64,000 nucleotides of DNA, from assembly GCA_038501785.1 (NCBI GenBank), contig JBAMJR010000031.1:14127501-14191500 (forward strand), in the 5' to 3' direction. Under the pieces are notes generated by a model. That model was not told the DNA's origin and ran no database searches. It was given only the letters and a program-made list of their open reading frames with translations. A program made the translations under genes and the position numbers. Below, one piece after another: positions 1 through 10,597 of this stretch. The stretch comes from Myoxocephalus aenaeus. Its lineage: Eukaryota > Chordata > Actinopteri > Perciformes > Cottidae. How positions within the stretch are numbered: the stretch's first letter is position 1; each line of letters begins with the position of its first letter.

Positions 1-77
<77 letters not shown>

Positions 78-93
78 ACACACACACACACAC
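1..93. repeat. (CA)n microsatellite
   Basis: Dinucleotide tract with one CAGACA interruption; it continues past the left edge of the window. Confidence 0.98.
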
Positions 94-406
94 TGTCCTG
101 AGGGATCGTCATCTTTCTCCTGTTTCCAGTCTTGCTTCCTCATCCACTTTCCCGTCATGTCGCCACAAGGCAAACCCGACACTCGCTCTTTGATCAGCGA
201 TGAGGACATCAGCCACTAACTTTTTAGTTTTCTTCTCTCTTTGATACAATGTGTTTTCATTTCTTCTTCTACTTCAGAATAAAGATGATGCAAATATGGT
301 TTCTGTGTTGCTCCAGAAGTTATCAGCTCCTGGAGGAGATTCCTTTCAATTATTGGGAGGAAAGCTAGCCACCTCGTTTATCTCTCTTTTTTTTGGTCTC
401 GTTACC

Positions 407-440
407 GTGTGTGTGTGTGTGTGTGCGTGTGTGTGTGTGT
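407..440. repeat. (GT)n microsatellite
   Basis: GT run with a GC interruption at 424-428. Confidence 0.9.
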
Positions 441-2264
441 GAGTGCGAGCGCAGATTCCATCTGTCCATCCATCCAGTCCTTTGAGAACATGTTCACGCC
501 TGTGTGAGCGTATCAACATCATGCGTCCCCTCCGATCCTCCTCACTTCTCCGAACAGATTACGAGCGTTGGGGCCGACCGAAATGACTTTGAATTCTCCA
601 AAGCCCCTAACCCCTGGGAACATACCTGTTCTTGCAAGCCTCAAACGTACAGGTGCCTCATTTCAAAAGACTCCTCTCTCTTTCGCTCCCTTGCTCCTTT
701 ACCCTCCCTCTCTCGTTTCCCCCCTCCCCCCTTTACAGGCTGCAACTTTAGCCCCTCCACCAAACTAGAGGCCCATTGAAATACCTCCCCCTGGTCTAGT
801 CTGCACTTCAAAGTCGACTTTCACCCTCAAGCCAGATCCGAGGGGGGGCGGTCCGACCAGGAAAGGGCCCAGCCCCTGAATAGTTAGGACTTCAAAGCCT
901 GTAACTTTTAGTTATGAGCTGTTTGAAAATTGGAGAACACGTTTTAAAACGCAGGGTGATTGATGCTGTCGTTTGTCCAGTGTGAAGGTGATACTGTAAT
1001 TATAATGTGTTTGACCAAAGCTTTGGTCAGATGAAATTACTTTTATAAAATAATTACCTTTTAAAGATATAAGGAAAGGGAAAAAGACACACGTTTGTGT
1101 TTCCTGTTTGTTATGTTCAGATAGTTTTTTTAATAATAGTGATATAATGTCAGCAAAAAATGTTTTGCCATGGTTCCTGTTCCATGAAGGTGTGATTTTC
1201 TAGTTTTAGTGTGCACAAAATGTGATAAAAAATCCCGTCAATGTCCACCCAAAAGCTTTTTCCAGAGCTTTCAACTGCATCTTGTGGTCTTCATCAAACT
1301 GTTTGTGTAGCCTGGTTATGTTGTATGTCTCCTCTTTCATTTTTTAGCCTCTGATTTCTATATATTGTTCTCATTTAAAGCAAACACATAAATGGCAATA
1401 ATGGGATAATGTTTCATGCAACGTAACAGTAGCAAGGAGAGTTATCAGTGAACTGTACTATACAGTCCATACTATACAATCCATACCTTTTTTTTACATT
1501 GGCTTCCACAAGATAACGGAAATAGCAGATCGAGAATGACTTCAGCAGCCAAACCCGTGTTTGTATTGAAACTAGCAAGGGTGTGTTTTATTGCTTATAA
1601 TTCCACTTTTTACTTCTACAATGAATATGTTTTATTTCTTCTTTCAAAAGGTACATAATTTGCTTTACATGCTAGCATTAGCCACCATATACTGACCGGT
1701 CATACCAGACCAAGTGAGGCAGTAATAAATAGCAAATACCCTGAGCGTATTGAATTGATGATGCGTTCCACATTTCATTACTAAAAGTCACAAAGTCTCA
1801 CTTTTAACCTCATTAACTAGTTTTTTGGGCCACTTGGGGGCAGCAGAAATAAGTTGTAAACAAAACATTGACGTATTGTTTCCAAGTTGATATGGCGAAC
1901 TTGTTTTCCAAGTAGTTGCTTATTTACAAATGGAGGTTATGTGTTGTGTTTTTGGTTTGGTGGCTTGTCTGCAGGATTGCGGAAGAACTATTGGCCCGAT
2001 TGTCATGAGACTTGGTGAAGGAACACCGTTAGTTTTGGAGCGGGTCGGCCTCAGCGGAGGTCTGCGCTCTTCTAGATTGGAGTTATGCTTCTGGATAACT
2101 GTTGAATGCAAGTACAGTATTCATTCTTTTGGCTGTGTGTTTGGTACCCACCAACTCCTGATATTGATATATGGCGCTTCAGGTCAGGTAATGTAATCAG
2201 GTAATCGGGCTTGGTAGAGATGCAATGAGAGCCGTGAGAATGAACTAAAGGCTAAAGAAAACAC

Positions 2265-2830
2265 TACTATGTTTTTGTTTTAAAACAGCGTTTTAGAACA
2301 AAAAACAATCTTCTTCCAGACGAGCTTTTAGCGCCGTCAGAAATCTCCATCCATACGACCAAACATGGAAATACATGTCACATGACCGGGGCTGATAGCG
2401 CCGCTGGAGACGGGCGTTGTCGCAAAGCGCTCAAATTAGTAATAGCAATATAAATCATGACTATTTCACTGCGCAACAGCTACTGGCATAAACAACAAGG
2501 TCAGCAACAGTTGTGATTCGTTATCCGTGTTGAAAGGAACCACCAGAAGTCGAAGGCCGAGGCTTTCTTTTCCTCCGAGAAAGGATCACGTGACGGGAGG
2601 CGCGGCGAATCAGGGAAGAGATACGTCGCGACCGATCAGATCCGATCAAGCAGCGACCTTGGGGCGTCTGCGTCATCTGTTCCGAAGGTCTCCGTTTCTG
2701 CCCCTAGAGGCTGAAAACGCCCGGGTAGCGTGGACGCTGTAGGCGTCAACGTAGCACGAGTTGTGCATTATAAAATGGAACCGTAGCAGAGTAGGTGTGG
2801 CCTAAAGTTGTGGGACCGACAGCTAAACAA
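2265..2830. repeat. possible non-autonomous DNA repeat
   Basis: The segment from GTTTTTGTTTTAAAACAGCG through CCGTTTCTGCCCCTAGAGGC to the GGTGTGGCC block looks like an old fish DNA-transposon derivative. I recall related sequence, but termini and target duplication are not clear. Confidence 0.3.
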
Positions 2831-4974
2831 CCAGCTGAAACTCACAGAGGTGGATCTGCAGATTTGGGTGATAATTTCCTAAAAGCGACCGCTTTTCACA
2901 TTGTTTTATTACACTGTTATTATACAGACATTGATTCTAGCTGTTTTAACTTCACATCTTCATGAAAGCTCATTGGTTTTAGGAAGGAACTCCATAAATA
3001 ACCTTTCTTTTTTTAATTATTATCATCATCAACGGACTCTCCATCGTCCTACCATCAGTGCTGGTGTCCCCCCTGTCCCCTGCCGTCCTCTCAACTTATA
3101 ATTCATTCCATGAGAGTTTCCCACTGGGGGTTTGTGCAGTGACATCATCGCAAACATGCAACATACTCTGAGCCGGCTGGAGTCAATAGTCATCCCCGCT
3201 CTGTGTCATCATGGGGAAAGCATCTCCCATAATCGGGGGGTGGCGGGGGCCCCTAATTGCTTTACGTAATAATATGCAGCAGTGATGCGCTCTTCTGGGA
3301 GCCATGAATGTAAACGCTCCCCCTCCTCATCGTCTCCTTTCTTCATTAGAACATAACGTCAGCACCGTGCCAACAAAGGGACAATTCACAGAGGCTGGGA
3401 GCCCGCTTGGTACGCACAGTGCTGCCCTGACGGACGAATCAAACGCCTCCAAATGTTCCCACATGGGTATTATTAGCAACCTGTGATCTCGTGTTTATTC
3501 CATATTTATTCATTTATCCAGGCAAGTCAATTAAGGACAGCTTTGTATTCTCACTGACAGGCTGGAAATGGGGGAGGGGGGTTCACACGAGCAGTAAGTA
3601 TCATCGCAGTTATCCGATAATGATGTATAGAAATCTGTAAAAGAGTGAAGTAGCTCGGGGGTAAACTGGACAGACACGTGAGGACAGTAAACGGCACACC
3701 AGATACACGGGCGCCATCAAGGCACATGTTACATTTTCATCTACTATTTATATGCTTTTATCCAATTGAAAAACCAAATCCTCTTAAAATCAGATTATCT
3801 GATTGATATCAAATTTAGTGAAATGTTCAGTATCTATACAAAATAAATTGAGAGAGATAGGTTCAGGGCTGCAGCTAACCATTCTTTTTCATTATCATTT
3901 GATTTGAGATTTATTTTAACAATGAATGTAATCTTTTGGTAATAAAGAGGATGAAGTCATCAAAATGTTTATTCTGTCCATCTCGGTCCAAAAGCAAAAC
4001 ACCTCAGTACACTATCACATAAGACAACGAAAAGTAGAAAATTATCATAATTATTATCCGTCATTTAGCCTCAAACATAAATCAAATATCTAAATTGTTA
4101 ACCAACTTTATTTTTTTGGGATGATTAACTAATAGATTATTCGACCATTTGAATTAAACTTTTTAACTTAAAAATCACAAAACCTCGTAAATTAGCCAAA
4201 GAACTCCACTTTTACGAGCTCAACGAGATAAAAAAAAAAAACAGGCATTCAGTCATCATCTCTCAAAGTCATTCTCACCCTCAGCACCCTCTCAGCCTAA
4301 ACAAGTGCACAGATGATTATTCTCAGGATGGACTGAGTTTAGACTGGAGCGAGAGAGACTGGAGCGTCAGGAGAGAATCCACAGCTGCTATCCAATGAAA
4401 TCCACATATGGAGGGGGGCAAGGATGCGAGGAAATAAGGCATATTGTAGAAATCGTAATATATATAAATATGTATATCTAACGACTTTAAAGGTCCCATA
4501 TTGTAAAAAGCAGTGGCGGGCTGTGCATTTTCGACCTGGGCCTTCTGTGCCATCTGATATCGTATATGCGCATGACGGGAAGCTGCGTCATTAACGGACA
4601 ATGCATGTAGTCCACATCAACAAGCAGTCACATTTAGTTATAACAAAACATGACAAAACAATCCAACAAAACTGCGGCACTAAAACACTGCACATTCAAG
4701 ATCAGAAGGAACAATATTAACGACCGTAAAATTCGGGTTATAAGCAACTTTGACCCGTGCAGCTGATTTGTGGATTTTTTCCGATTTTAAATTTAGCAGC
4801 AGTTTGCAGAGACATGTGGTAAATCCCAAATCCCATTCATGAGTGATCTCACTGTAAAACAGGGTCGTCTCAGCAGCAGCAGTAGCAGCCAAACTCTGTG
4901 CTGTCCTCCCCGTGGCGCGGTGCCTCTCACCCGGCTTGGCTCTCCGTCGGCACCCACTGACGATGCCACCACGC

Positions 4975-6650
4975 CAGGGGCGTCTCTAGGATTTTGACAC
5001 ATCTGGGGCTTAGCCCAGAAGAGTGAAGCAGCGAAATTTTTAGACATAGAAACACTCTCCACATACCCTACAGGTACCTGCTCTTCTGGACTGAATTGAA
5101 TTGAGGCATTTCATGGTTACCAGTTAATACCAAATAGGCTAGCAATTTTCACAAACTTCCCTCAATAGCCCAGGCACAAAAATGCCGCATTCATCATGTT
5201 GAACATACCAACAGCAACCATTCAGCAACAGTAAACATTGAGATGTTTAATGAACCATGCATCTTGTCATGTACAGTGTTTACATTGTACATGTAATGCT
5301 CTTTACATACTCATATGTATTTATTCTTTACATATTCTTTAACATTATTTAACATAACATACTCTTTAACATAATATTTAGACATAAGATGCTAATAATG
5401 CTAATAGTGCTCAACCAACACAAACACTTAAAGTAGTGGTTCTCAAACTTTTTCTGTAAATAACATTTTGTGATTCCATCTGTGCTTTTATAAATAACAG
5501 AATAAAGAAAATTGCAATCACTTAAAGTTTCAAGTAAATCAGATTGCTCCATCAGATTTTTTTTTTAATGTTTTAATTGCAATCACTTAGATCAATGAAC
5601 AGGAAGTTGTATCTGTGAAAAAAAAAATACTAATATTTAGTTACTACTAAATAGCTCATTGTGGAAAACAATAAGCTATTTATTTTTTTGCCAAACAAAA
5701 CAGAATGAGTGCAGATATGTGAGCATCAGGTTGCATCAGTATTAGTGGAGCAGTGAGCTGCTTTCCTCTACACATCTTTTTAAAACAGGGTTGTAGATTT
5801 GATACAATTCATGTTCAACGTTGAGATCTGTTTTCTGTTTTGAGACACGCAGCAGCAGAAAGGACGTCACGGAGACTTCTGGCAAAACGCCCAAAAATAA
5901 GGGAGTCGCTATGCGCAAGCTAACGGCGTAACCATTTACCCGAAAGTACAGGCATTTCTCCATGTATTTATTAATGACTTAGTTTTATGTCCGTGTACTT
6001 TGTACTTTTGTAATATGTGAAGCCAGCAGCTCATTGTTGGTACAAGACACGAGCACTTTGTCTCTTTCACCTGAGCAGGAGAGCTGCTCCAGGTTCAGAG
6101 AGCTGCTCCGGTGCGAGGAGAACTCCGGTGTTCCTCTCATGAGAGCTGCTGTTGCCATCTTCACCCTGGGAGCGTTTAAAACGCAGATATAGCGGTCTGC
6201 TTTTCACGCGACATATTTTTCGACGCTCTCTGTCCGCTGTTGTGTGCTCAGTGCTCACCTGTGTGTGCGCGCGCACGTGTCTGTGCGCATCGCGGTGGAA
6301 CTCCGCCGTGCGCGATGCAGAGCAGAGGAGAAGTGTTAACGCGACCATTTAGAGACAGAAATGACAAGCTGTGTGTAGATAAGATCAATAAAATACGGCC
6401 GTTTAGTTTGTTTAATAACAGAACAAGGTGTAGACCTGTTCTATAGGAAAGAGAAACTTAAATGACGACTTGTATAATAGGGGGGCGCACACTGGCGCAC
6501 ACTGGCGCACACTGCAAGTGCGCCTGCTGCCTGACGCCGCTGTTTTGGGTGAATGACGTATTTTCTTTTTTTTTTTAAATTAATATTCGGGGCTAATTAA
6601 AAAACATCCGGGGCTAAAGCCCCGGATGTTTTAGCCTAGGGACGCCACTG
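4975..6650. mobile_element. second hAT element nested inside copy A
   Basis: The left end is CAGGGGCGTCTCTAGG and the right end CCTAGGGACGCCACTG, a 16-bp inverted pair with two mismatches. The flanking 8-bp duplication CACCACGC is perfect (4967-4974 and 6651-6658). The element is 1676 bp and has no transposase frame I can recognise, so it is probably non-autonomous. It carries a perfect subterminal palindrome (6601-6632), a matching imperfect GGGGCTTAGCCC palindrome near the left end (5005-5020), and a short tandem of GCGCACACTG units at 6485-6515. It differs in terminal sequence from the outer element and so belongs to another hAT family. Confidence 0.88.
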
Positions 6651-6672
6651 CACCACGCTCACCCGAGGAGGC

Positions 6673-6870
6673 GCGATGGAAAACAGGTCTGACGGAGAGG
6701 GAACCCCTGTCTCTCCCACCACCTACACAGCGCAAGCTCGCGAGCTAGCAGGGCGACCTAGCAGTGCGACCTAGCAGTGCGACCTAGCAGTGCGACCTAG
6801 CAGCGCAAGCTAGCGCTGTGGAGGTGGTGGGAGAGCGCTCGCTGCTAGACCTGCTTTCCATTGCGCAGAG
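6673..6870. repeat. imperfect inverted repeat with tandem-repeat loop in copy A
   Basis: The arm at about 6673-6740 (GCGATGGAAAACAGGTCT ... CTCTCCCACCACCTACACAG) pairs with about 6808-6870 (TGTGGAGGTGGTGGGAGAG ... AGACCTGCTTTCCATTGCGC). The loop holds four tandem copies of a roughly 14-bp unit, GCGACCTAGCAGT (6751-6800). It lies inside copy A, next to the nested insertion. Confidence 0.7.
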
Positions 6871-6925
6871 AGCCAAGCGGGTGGAAAAAAACAACACAAA
6901 AAGCAGTTCACTCACCAGATGCTGT

Positions 6926-7122
6926 TCACTTAATAAAGACAAAGTCCATCCGCCTCTCTTTGTTAACAAACCGTTCAATTACATGGTTGTTCGCGGTTGC
7001 ACGTCGGTGCGCTTCATGGACGCCAGTGAGGATCGTCACTGCCAAACATGCCCATAACCCTCCGTGAGAAAGGCGTAAAGTAAATCCGCCACCAAGTCCG
7101 TTTCTCCTCCTCCTTCAGCCAT
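6926..7122 (-). pseudogene. hAT transposase remnant in copy A (N- and C-terminal scraps)
   Basis: On the minus strand an ATG at 7122 opens MAEGGGETDLVADLLYAFLT and stops at 7036. Further on, in another frame, 6979-6926 reads IERFVNKERRMDFVFIK and a stop. The ending KERRMDFVF-K resembles, from memory, the C-terminus of ZMYM1-like fish hAT proteins. The start resembles their ETDLVADLL-PFSRR opening. So this is the two ends of a transposase gene joined after loss of the middle, with frameshifts. It is not functional. Confidence 0.55.
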
Positions 7123-9338
7123 TGAGTGTTAAAACAAGCAAAAACACTAAACATGTCATAACTTCTCTTATGTTTCAGCCTGAACTCGTCTTACTCCTAC
7201 CGAGTTCTGCTAGCAGCTAGGTAGCTTTCTGTTGACAGAAGTCACGCTGGCCCACTGACCAATCATACGTCCAGGGCTATCTTGCGGGCACTGGCACGTC
7301 AAAGAATACACCCAGCATCTCAAACTAAAGATCTGATTGGTTGAAGACTATGACAATCACGACAACTTCCCTGTGTACTTTAATCTGCAAAGGCCAGCTT
7401 CAAGCCGCTCTGCTTCCATAGAGACATAGGAGGTGAAATCTGATTGGATAAAAGCTCTCCTTAAAAGAAGCTGCAATGGAAGCAGAGCAACAGAGGAAGA
7501 CAGGGGCTGTGCAATGAGAAAATAAGCTAATAGGGAAAAATATAACACATGGAGTGTATTTGTGAAAAACAATTACATTATAAATGACTTTGTGATTCTG
7601 TTTAGGCCAGCAGACGGCCCACCACTGGTAAAAAGAGATAATTTCATGTATTTGTTTTATTATACAGCAGGTCTTAGTGCTGTGAAAGCATCGACAAGTT
7701 CAATCCACAGAGACAAACACAGCACGTGTTCAGACACTGTGCCTTTAAGCGAGCCGCCGGGATATGTTGCCTGACCACGCAATTCCGTCGCGATGAGTCG
7801 CAACGGGGCGTTTCAGACCCAAGGTGAGTACTGGCATCTTCAGATGGACTGTATGGGAACAATAAAGATGTTTTAAATATTACAGCACGTTAACATGTTC
7901 AAACAGAAACTCTAAATGCAAATACAAACCTGAAAATGAGCATGATATGTCACCTTGTCCTTCATCTTCATACCCTGGGAGGCAAGCCATGTGAAGTTCA
8001 AGGAAACAACGAAACTTGAGTTGCCCCTTTAAAAATCTTTCATGAATGGGGGGGAGGGGGGAGAGAGAGAAAAAGCAGCCGGCAGAGGGCAGACTTGTTA
8101 TAAAAGAGGAACAAGAGCCCCTGTGAGTAATTGGATCACCGTAACTTGTTGCCTTGATGCCTTTTGTGGTCCATTAGCAAGCTGCAAATCTCATTTAATG
8201 TCATCATTAGGCTCGCTGGGCCTTTACAGTCCCACCGATCGTGAAGCTATTCAGCCAGAGTCGTGATGTGCCGTGTATTTCAGGACAGAAACAAAGTGCT
8301 AATTGTCACAGGACAGATACGGGACATGTGGTGCGGATCAGGATTCATAAAAGAGAATGACGTCTGATGTGATCTGTAAATTATTGTCACGCTGGAGGCG
8401 CTGAAGAACTTCTTCAGTTTGGGCTTTGAATTGTTTTCTACGCTCCCCTTTTTTGTCTTTTTCTTTGAGTCCGAACACATGTTGACCATCGCGCTTTTCT
8501 TCCAGAGGCGGCTGCATTCTTGACCTAAAAAATCCACACAGTTGGTTTTCATAAGCACACTGCCTGAAGAATTATTGGAAACAGGCCTTATTCCACTAGT
8601 ATTATTCAATTTCATGCATTATTCTTTTGTAAGATCGTGCAGGGAAGGGGGAGGGGGCAAAAAAAAGAGATTAAATTGAGAGATTATAGTGTCACCTTAA
8701 AGTCTTGTAACCTACATAAAAGATAGAACAATGCGTTTAAAGTATCACCATCACTTGCATGGCACCATGAGCTCTTTTCATTAAATTGTTCAGTCGCACA
8801 AAGATTCAAATCATCTACTATTGTATGAAGGAAAAGATAGCGTGTGTGTGTGTGTTTATGTGTGTGTGTGCGTGTGTGGATATGTATCTATTCTTTCAGT
8901 GTCCTTTCAAGACTCAGTGGGCTTATTTGCACATGTTGAACAGACATAATGACACATAATGAACAGTCTGACACGCTGAAAGAAAAGGCACCAGGCAGAA
9001 GATGTTCTTCAGGAACTGGTCAGCGTGGAGGTTGTCACAATAGACTCTTTATGCTAAACAGAGACTGACTGAGAAATAATTGTCTTCTTCTGCAGTAAAT
9101 AACAGCAACTGTTGGTGTGAAAGAGAAGATGCAGCATGAGTTTGAAAGAGCAGAGCAGGAAACGTGGCGTTCGTCAATGAATGCACGATGAATCATGAAG
9201 TCGCTCGCTGTCCTGACCTTTTCCATCCAGACACACAATTCTGACACACAATTAGGTGGAATCATATTTAAATAATTAGAGGTTCGTGAAATGCCTGGAA
9301 TTATCTATGATTGGCTTGTCAGGCCGGTTTTGCTTTTG

Positions 9339-9349
9339 AAGATCAAAGG
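9339..9349 (+). promoter_or_regulatory. distal TCF/LEF consensus site
   Basis: AAGATCAAAGG is a full TCF/LEF match about 1.25 kb before the znrf3 start codon, in otherwise unremarkable AT-rich DNA. Function is inferred only from motif and position. Confidence 0.4.
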
Positions 9350-9482
9350 AAACCGTTAATTGGAGATCGGTCAAAAAGGTAGTGCCCTGTTATATGTGCA
9401 AGTAAATTGTCTTTAATTCATGCGCAATACAACACCTCATGACTAAAGAGAAATGAAGATGATCAAAACAGTTCAGAAAGAA

Positions 9483-9499
9483 ATATATAAAGAAATATA

Positions 9500-9562
<63 letters not shown>

Positions 9563-9570
9563 ATATGTGT
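9483..9570. repeat. (AT)n microsatellite
   Basis: Long AT dinucleotide tract with few interruptions; a second one lies at 9735-9817. Confidence 0.95.
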
Positions 9571-9734
9571 ATTGTCTTGTATTGATATTGCAGGATGATG
9601 CAGATGATGATTGCATACGTGGTTGTTGAAAACAGACACATAAGTTACATAATGACAATTAGAGAAAGATGAAGAACCTGCTGCGAAAGAGAGAGGGTGA
9701 AAACATCAAGTTGGTATGTTGCACATATTTTACA

Positions 9735-9782
9735 CATATATATATATATAAACTGTAATATATATATAATAATTTGATATAT

Positions 9783-9817
<35 letters not shown>
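9735..9817. repeat. interrupted (AT)n microsatellite
   Basis: TATATA runs separated by AACTGTAA and AATTTGATATATTTATATG. Confidence 0.9.
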
Positions 9818-9820
<3 letters not shown>

Positions 9821-10144
9821 TATTTTTATGTTAAATATATATTTCTTGAAGCGTCCTGAAGAGGGTGGTGTTTATTTTAAGGTGGCACTGCAGCCAAACG
9901 CGTTTCAAACTCTGGGGAAAGAAACGCCTCCGAGAGAGAGGAGGCGGCGGTGGGGGCAACAACGGCTTTAAATGTGCTTCATAGTCAAGCCAGCAAAACA
10001 GAATCAACTCAAAGTTTAACGCGTAACTTTAAGATTATTTTTTCCCCCGACAATAACTCCCCCCCTTCCTCCCTCCTCCTCCTCCTCCTCTGTGCAGAGC
10101 AGCGAAGTCCGCGGTGCCTCCTTAACTGAATGCTGGCACTTCAG

Positions 10145-10385
10145 AGCGGGGAGTGCAAAGGGAGAGAGGGTCAGAGAGACTGGTGGGTGGGGATACAGCC
10201 CTTTTGGGAGAGAGGGAGGGAGAGAGAGAGAGCGCGATAGAGGGAGGGGGAGACAGAGAGAAAAAAAATCACGTGTTTGGAGATCAAAGGAGATCCGCTT
10301 TTGTAGAGGAGGAGGAGGGGGGTGAGAAAGAAAGAGGGAGAGAGAGAGAGGGAGGGAGGGAGAACGAGAGCGAGCGAGCGAGCGA
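10145..10385. repeat. purine-rich GA tract in the promoter region
   Basis: GGGAGAGA, GGAGGGAGAGAG and GAGCGAGCGAGC runs on the + strand, interrupted by the E-box/TCF block at 10268-10300. Confidence 0.85.
10281..10290 (+). promoter_or_regulatory. TCF/LEF consensus site upstream of znrf3
   Basis: AGATCAAAGG matches the optimal TCF/LEF HMG-box consensus at every position. It lies 304 bases before the start codon and 5 bases after a CACGTG E-box. ZNRF3 is a known Wnt/beta-catenin target that feeds back on the pathway, so a functional site here is plausible but unproven. Confidence 0.55.
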
Positions 10386-10561
10386 GCGCGTTTGCAGGCA
10401 ACGTAATTGACAAGGCTCGCAGTGGTGAAATAAACACGCTTCAGCCCGGGCTCGGCTTTTTTTTTTTTATACATCATTGCACAATTCCGCCTTCTTTTGA
10501 CGCACCGACCCACGACCGCGCGTCACCCGTCTCCCGAATCCACTTGAATCCGCGTGAAATT

Positions 10562-10597
10562 ATGTCCCGATCGGCGCAGATCCAGCCGGCAAGATGA
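10562..10597 (+). promoter_or_regulatory. upstream ORF overlapping the znrf3 start
   Basis: An ATG at 10562 (A at -3) opens an 11-codon frame, MSRSAQIQPAR, that ends in TGA at 10595-10597. The stop overlaps the znrf3 ATG (10594) as ATGA. If the 5' UTR starts upstream of 10562, scanning ribosomes would meet this uORF first and would have to leak through it or reinitiate. The ORF is read directly; its effect is inference. Confidence 0.5.

Larger units (their letters stand above)
4511..7627 (-). mobile_element. non-autonomous hAT element (copy A), interrupted by a second hAT
   Basis: The termini are CAGTGGCGGGCTGT at 4511 and its imperfect complement ACGGCCCACCACTG ending at 7627. They are flanked by a perfect 8-bp target duplication, GTAAAAAG (4503-4510 and 7628-7635). 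CAG...CTG ends and 8-bp duplications are hallmarks of hAT transposons. The element is given on the minus strand because its transposase remnant reads that way. Without the 1676-bp insertion at 4975-6650 and its 8-bp duplication it is about 1.43 kb. A second member of the family lies inverted at 24353-25330, with extended similarity at both ends. Confidence 0.88.
1..10019. other. intergenic DNA upstream of znrf3
   Basis: I find no protein-coding exon here on either strand; the open frames are short and unlike any family I know. Contents are a (CA)n tract at the left edge, a mixed GT tract (407-440), a probable dispersed repeat (about 2265-2830), the nested hAT pair (4511-7627), a candidate conserved block (8090-8260) and two (AT)n tracts (9483-9570, 9735-9817). 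Positions 900-2200, 2830-4500 and 8270-9470 are AT-rich and show nothing identifiable. Confidence 0.6.
10020..10593 (+). promoter_or_regulatory. putative znrf3 promoter and 5' UTR region
   Basis: This is the stretch directly upstream of the znrf3 start codon. It includes a purine-rich tract (10145-10385, GGGAGAGA and GAGCGAGC runs), an E-box CACGTG (10270-10275), a consensus TCF/LEF site (10281-10290), a T-run at 10459-10470 and a CpG-rich last 100 bases. I see no convincing TATA box, which is usual for a broadly expressed CpG-rich promoter. The transcription start cannot be placed from sequence alone. Confidence 0.5.

Noticed and set aside
6067..6446. Open frames in the inner hAT as transposase
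   Set aside because: Cys/Arg/His-rich translations come from GTGC-alternating DNA; no hAT dimerisation or RNase-H-like motifs are visible.
10016..10513. 165-codon minus-strand frame rich in Ser/Leu/Pro
   Set aside because: It is the complement of the GA-rich promoter tract.
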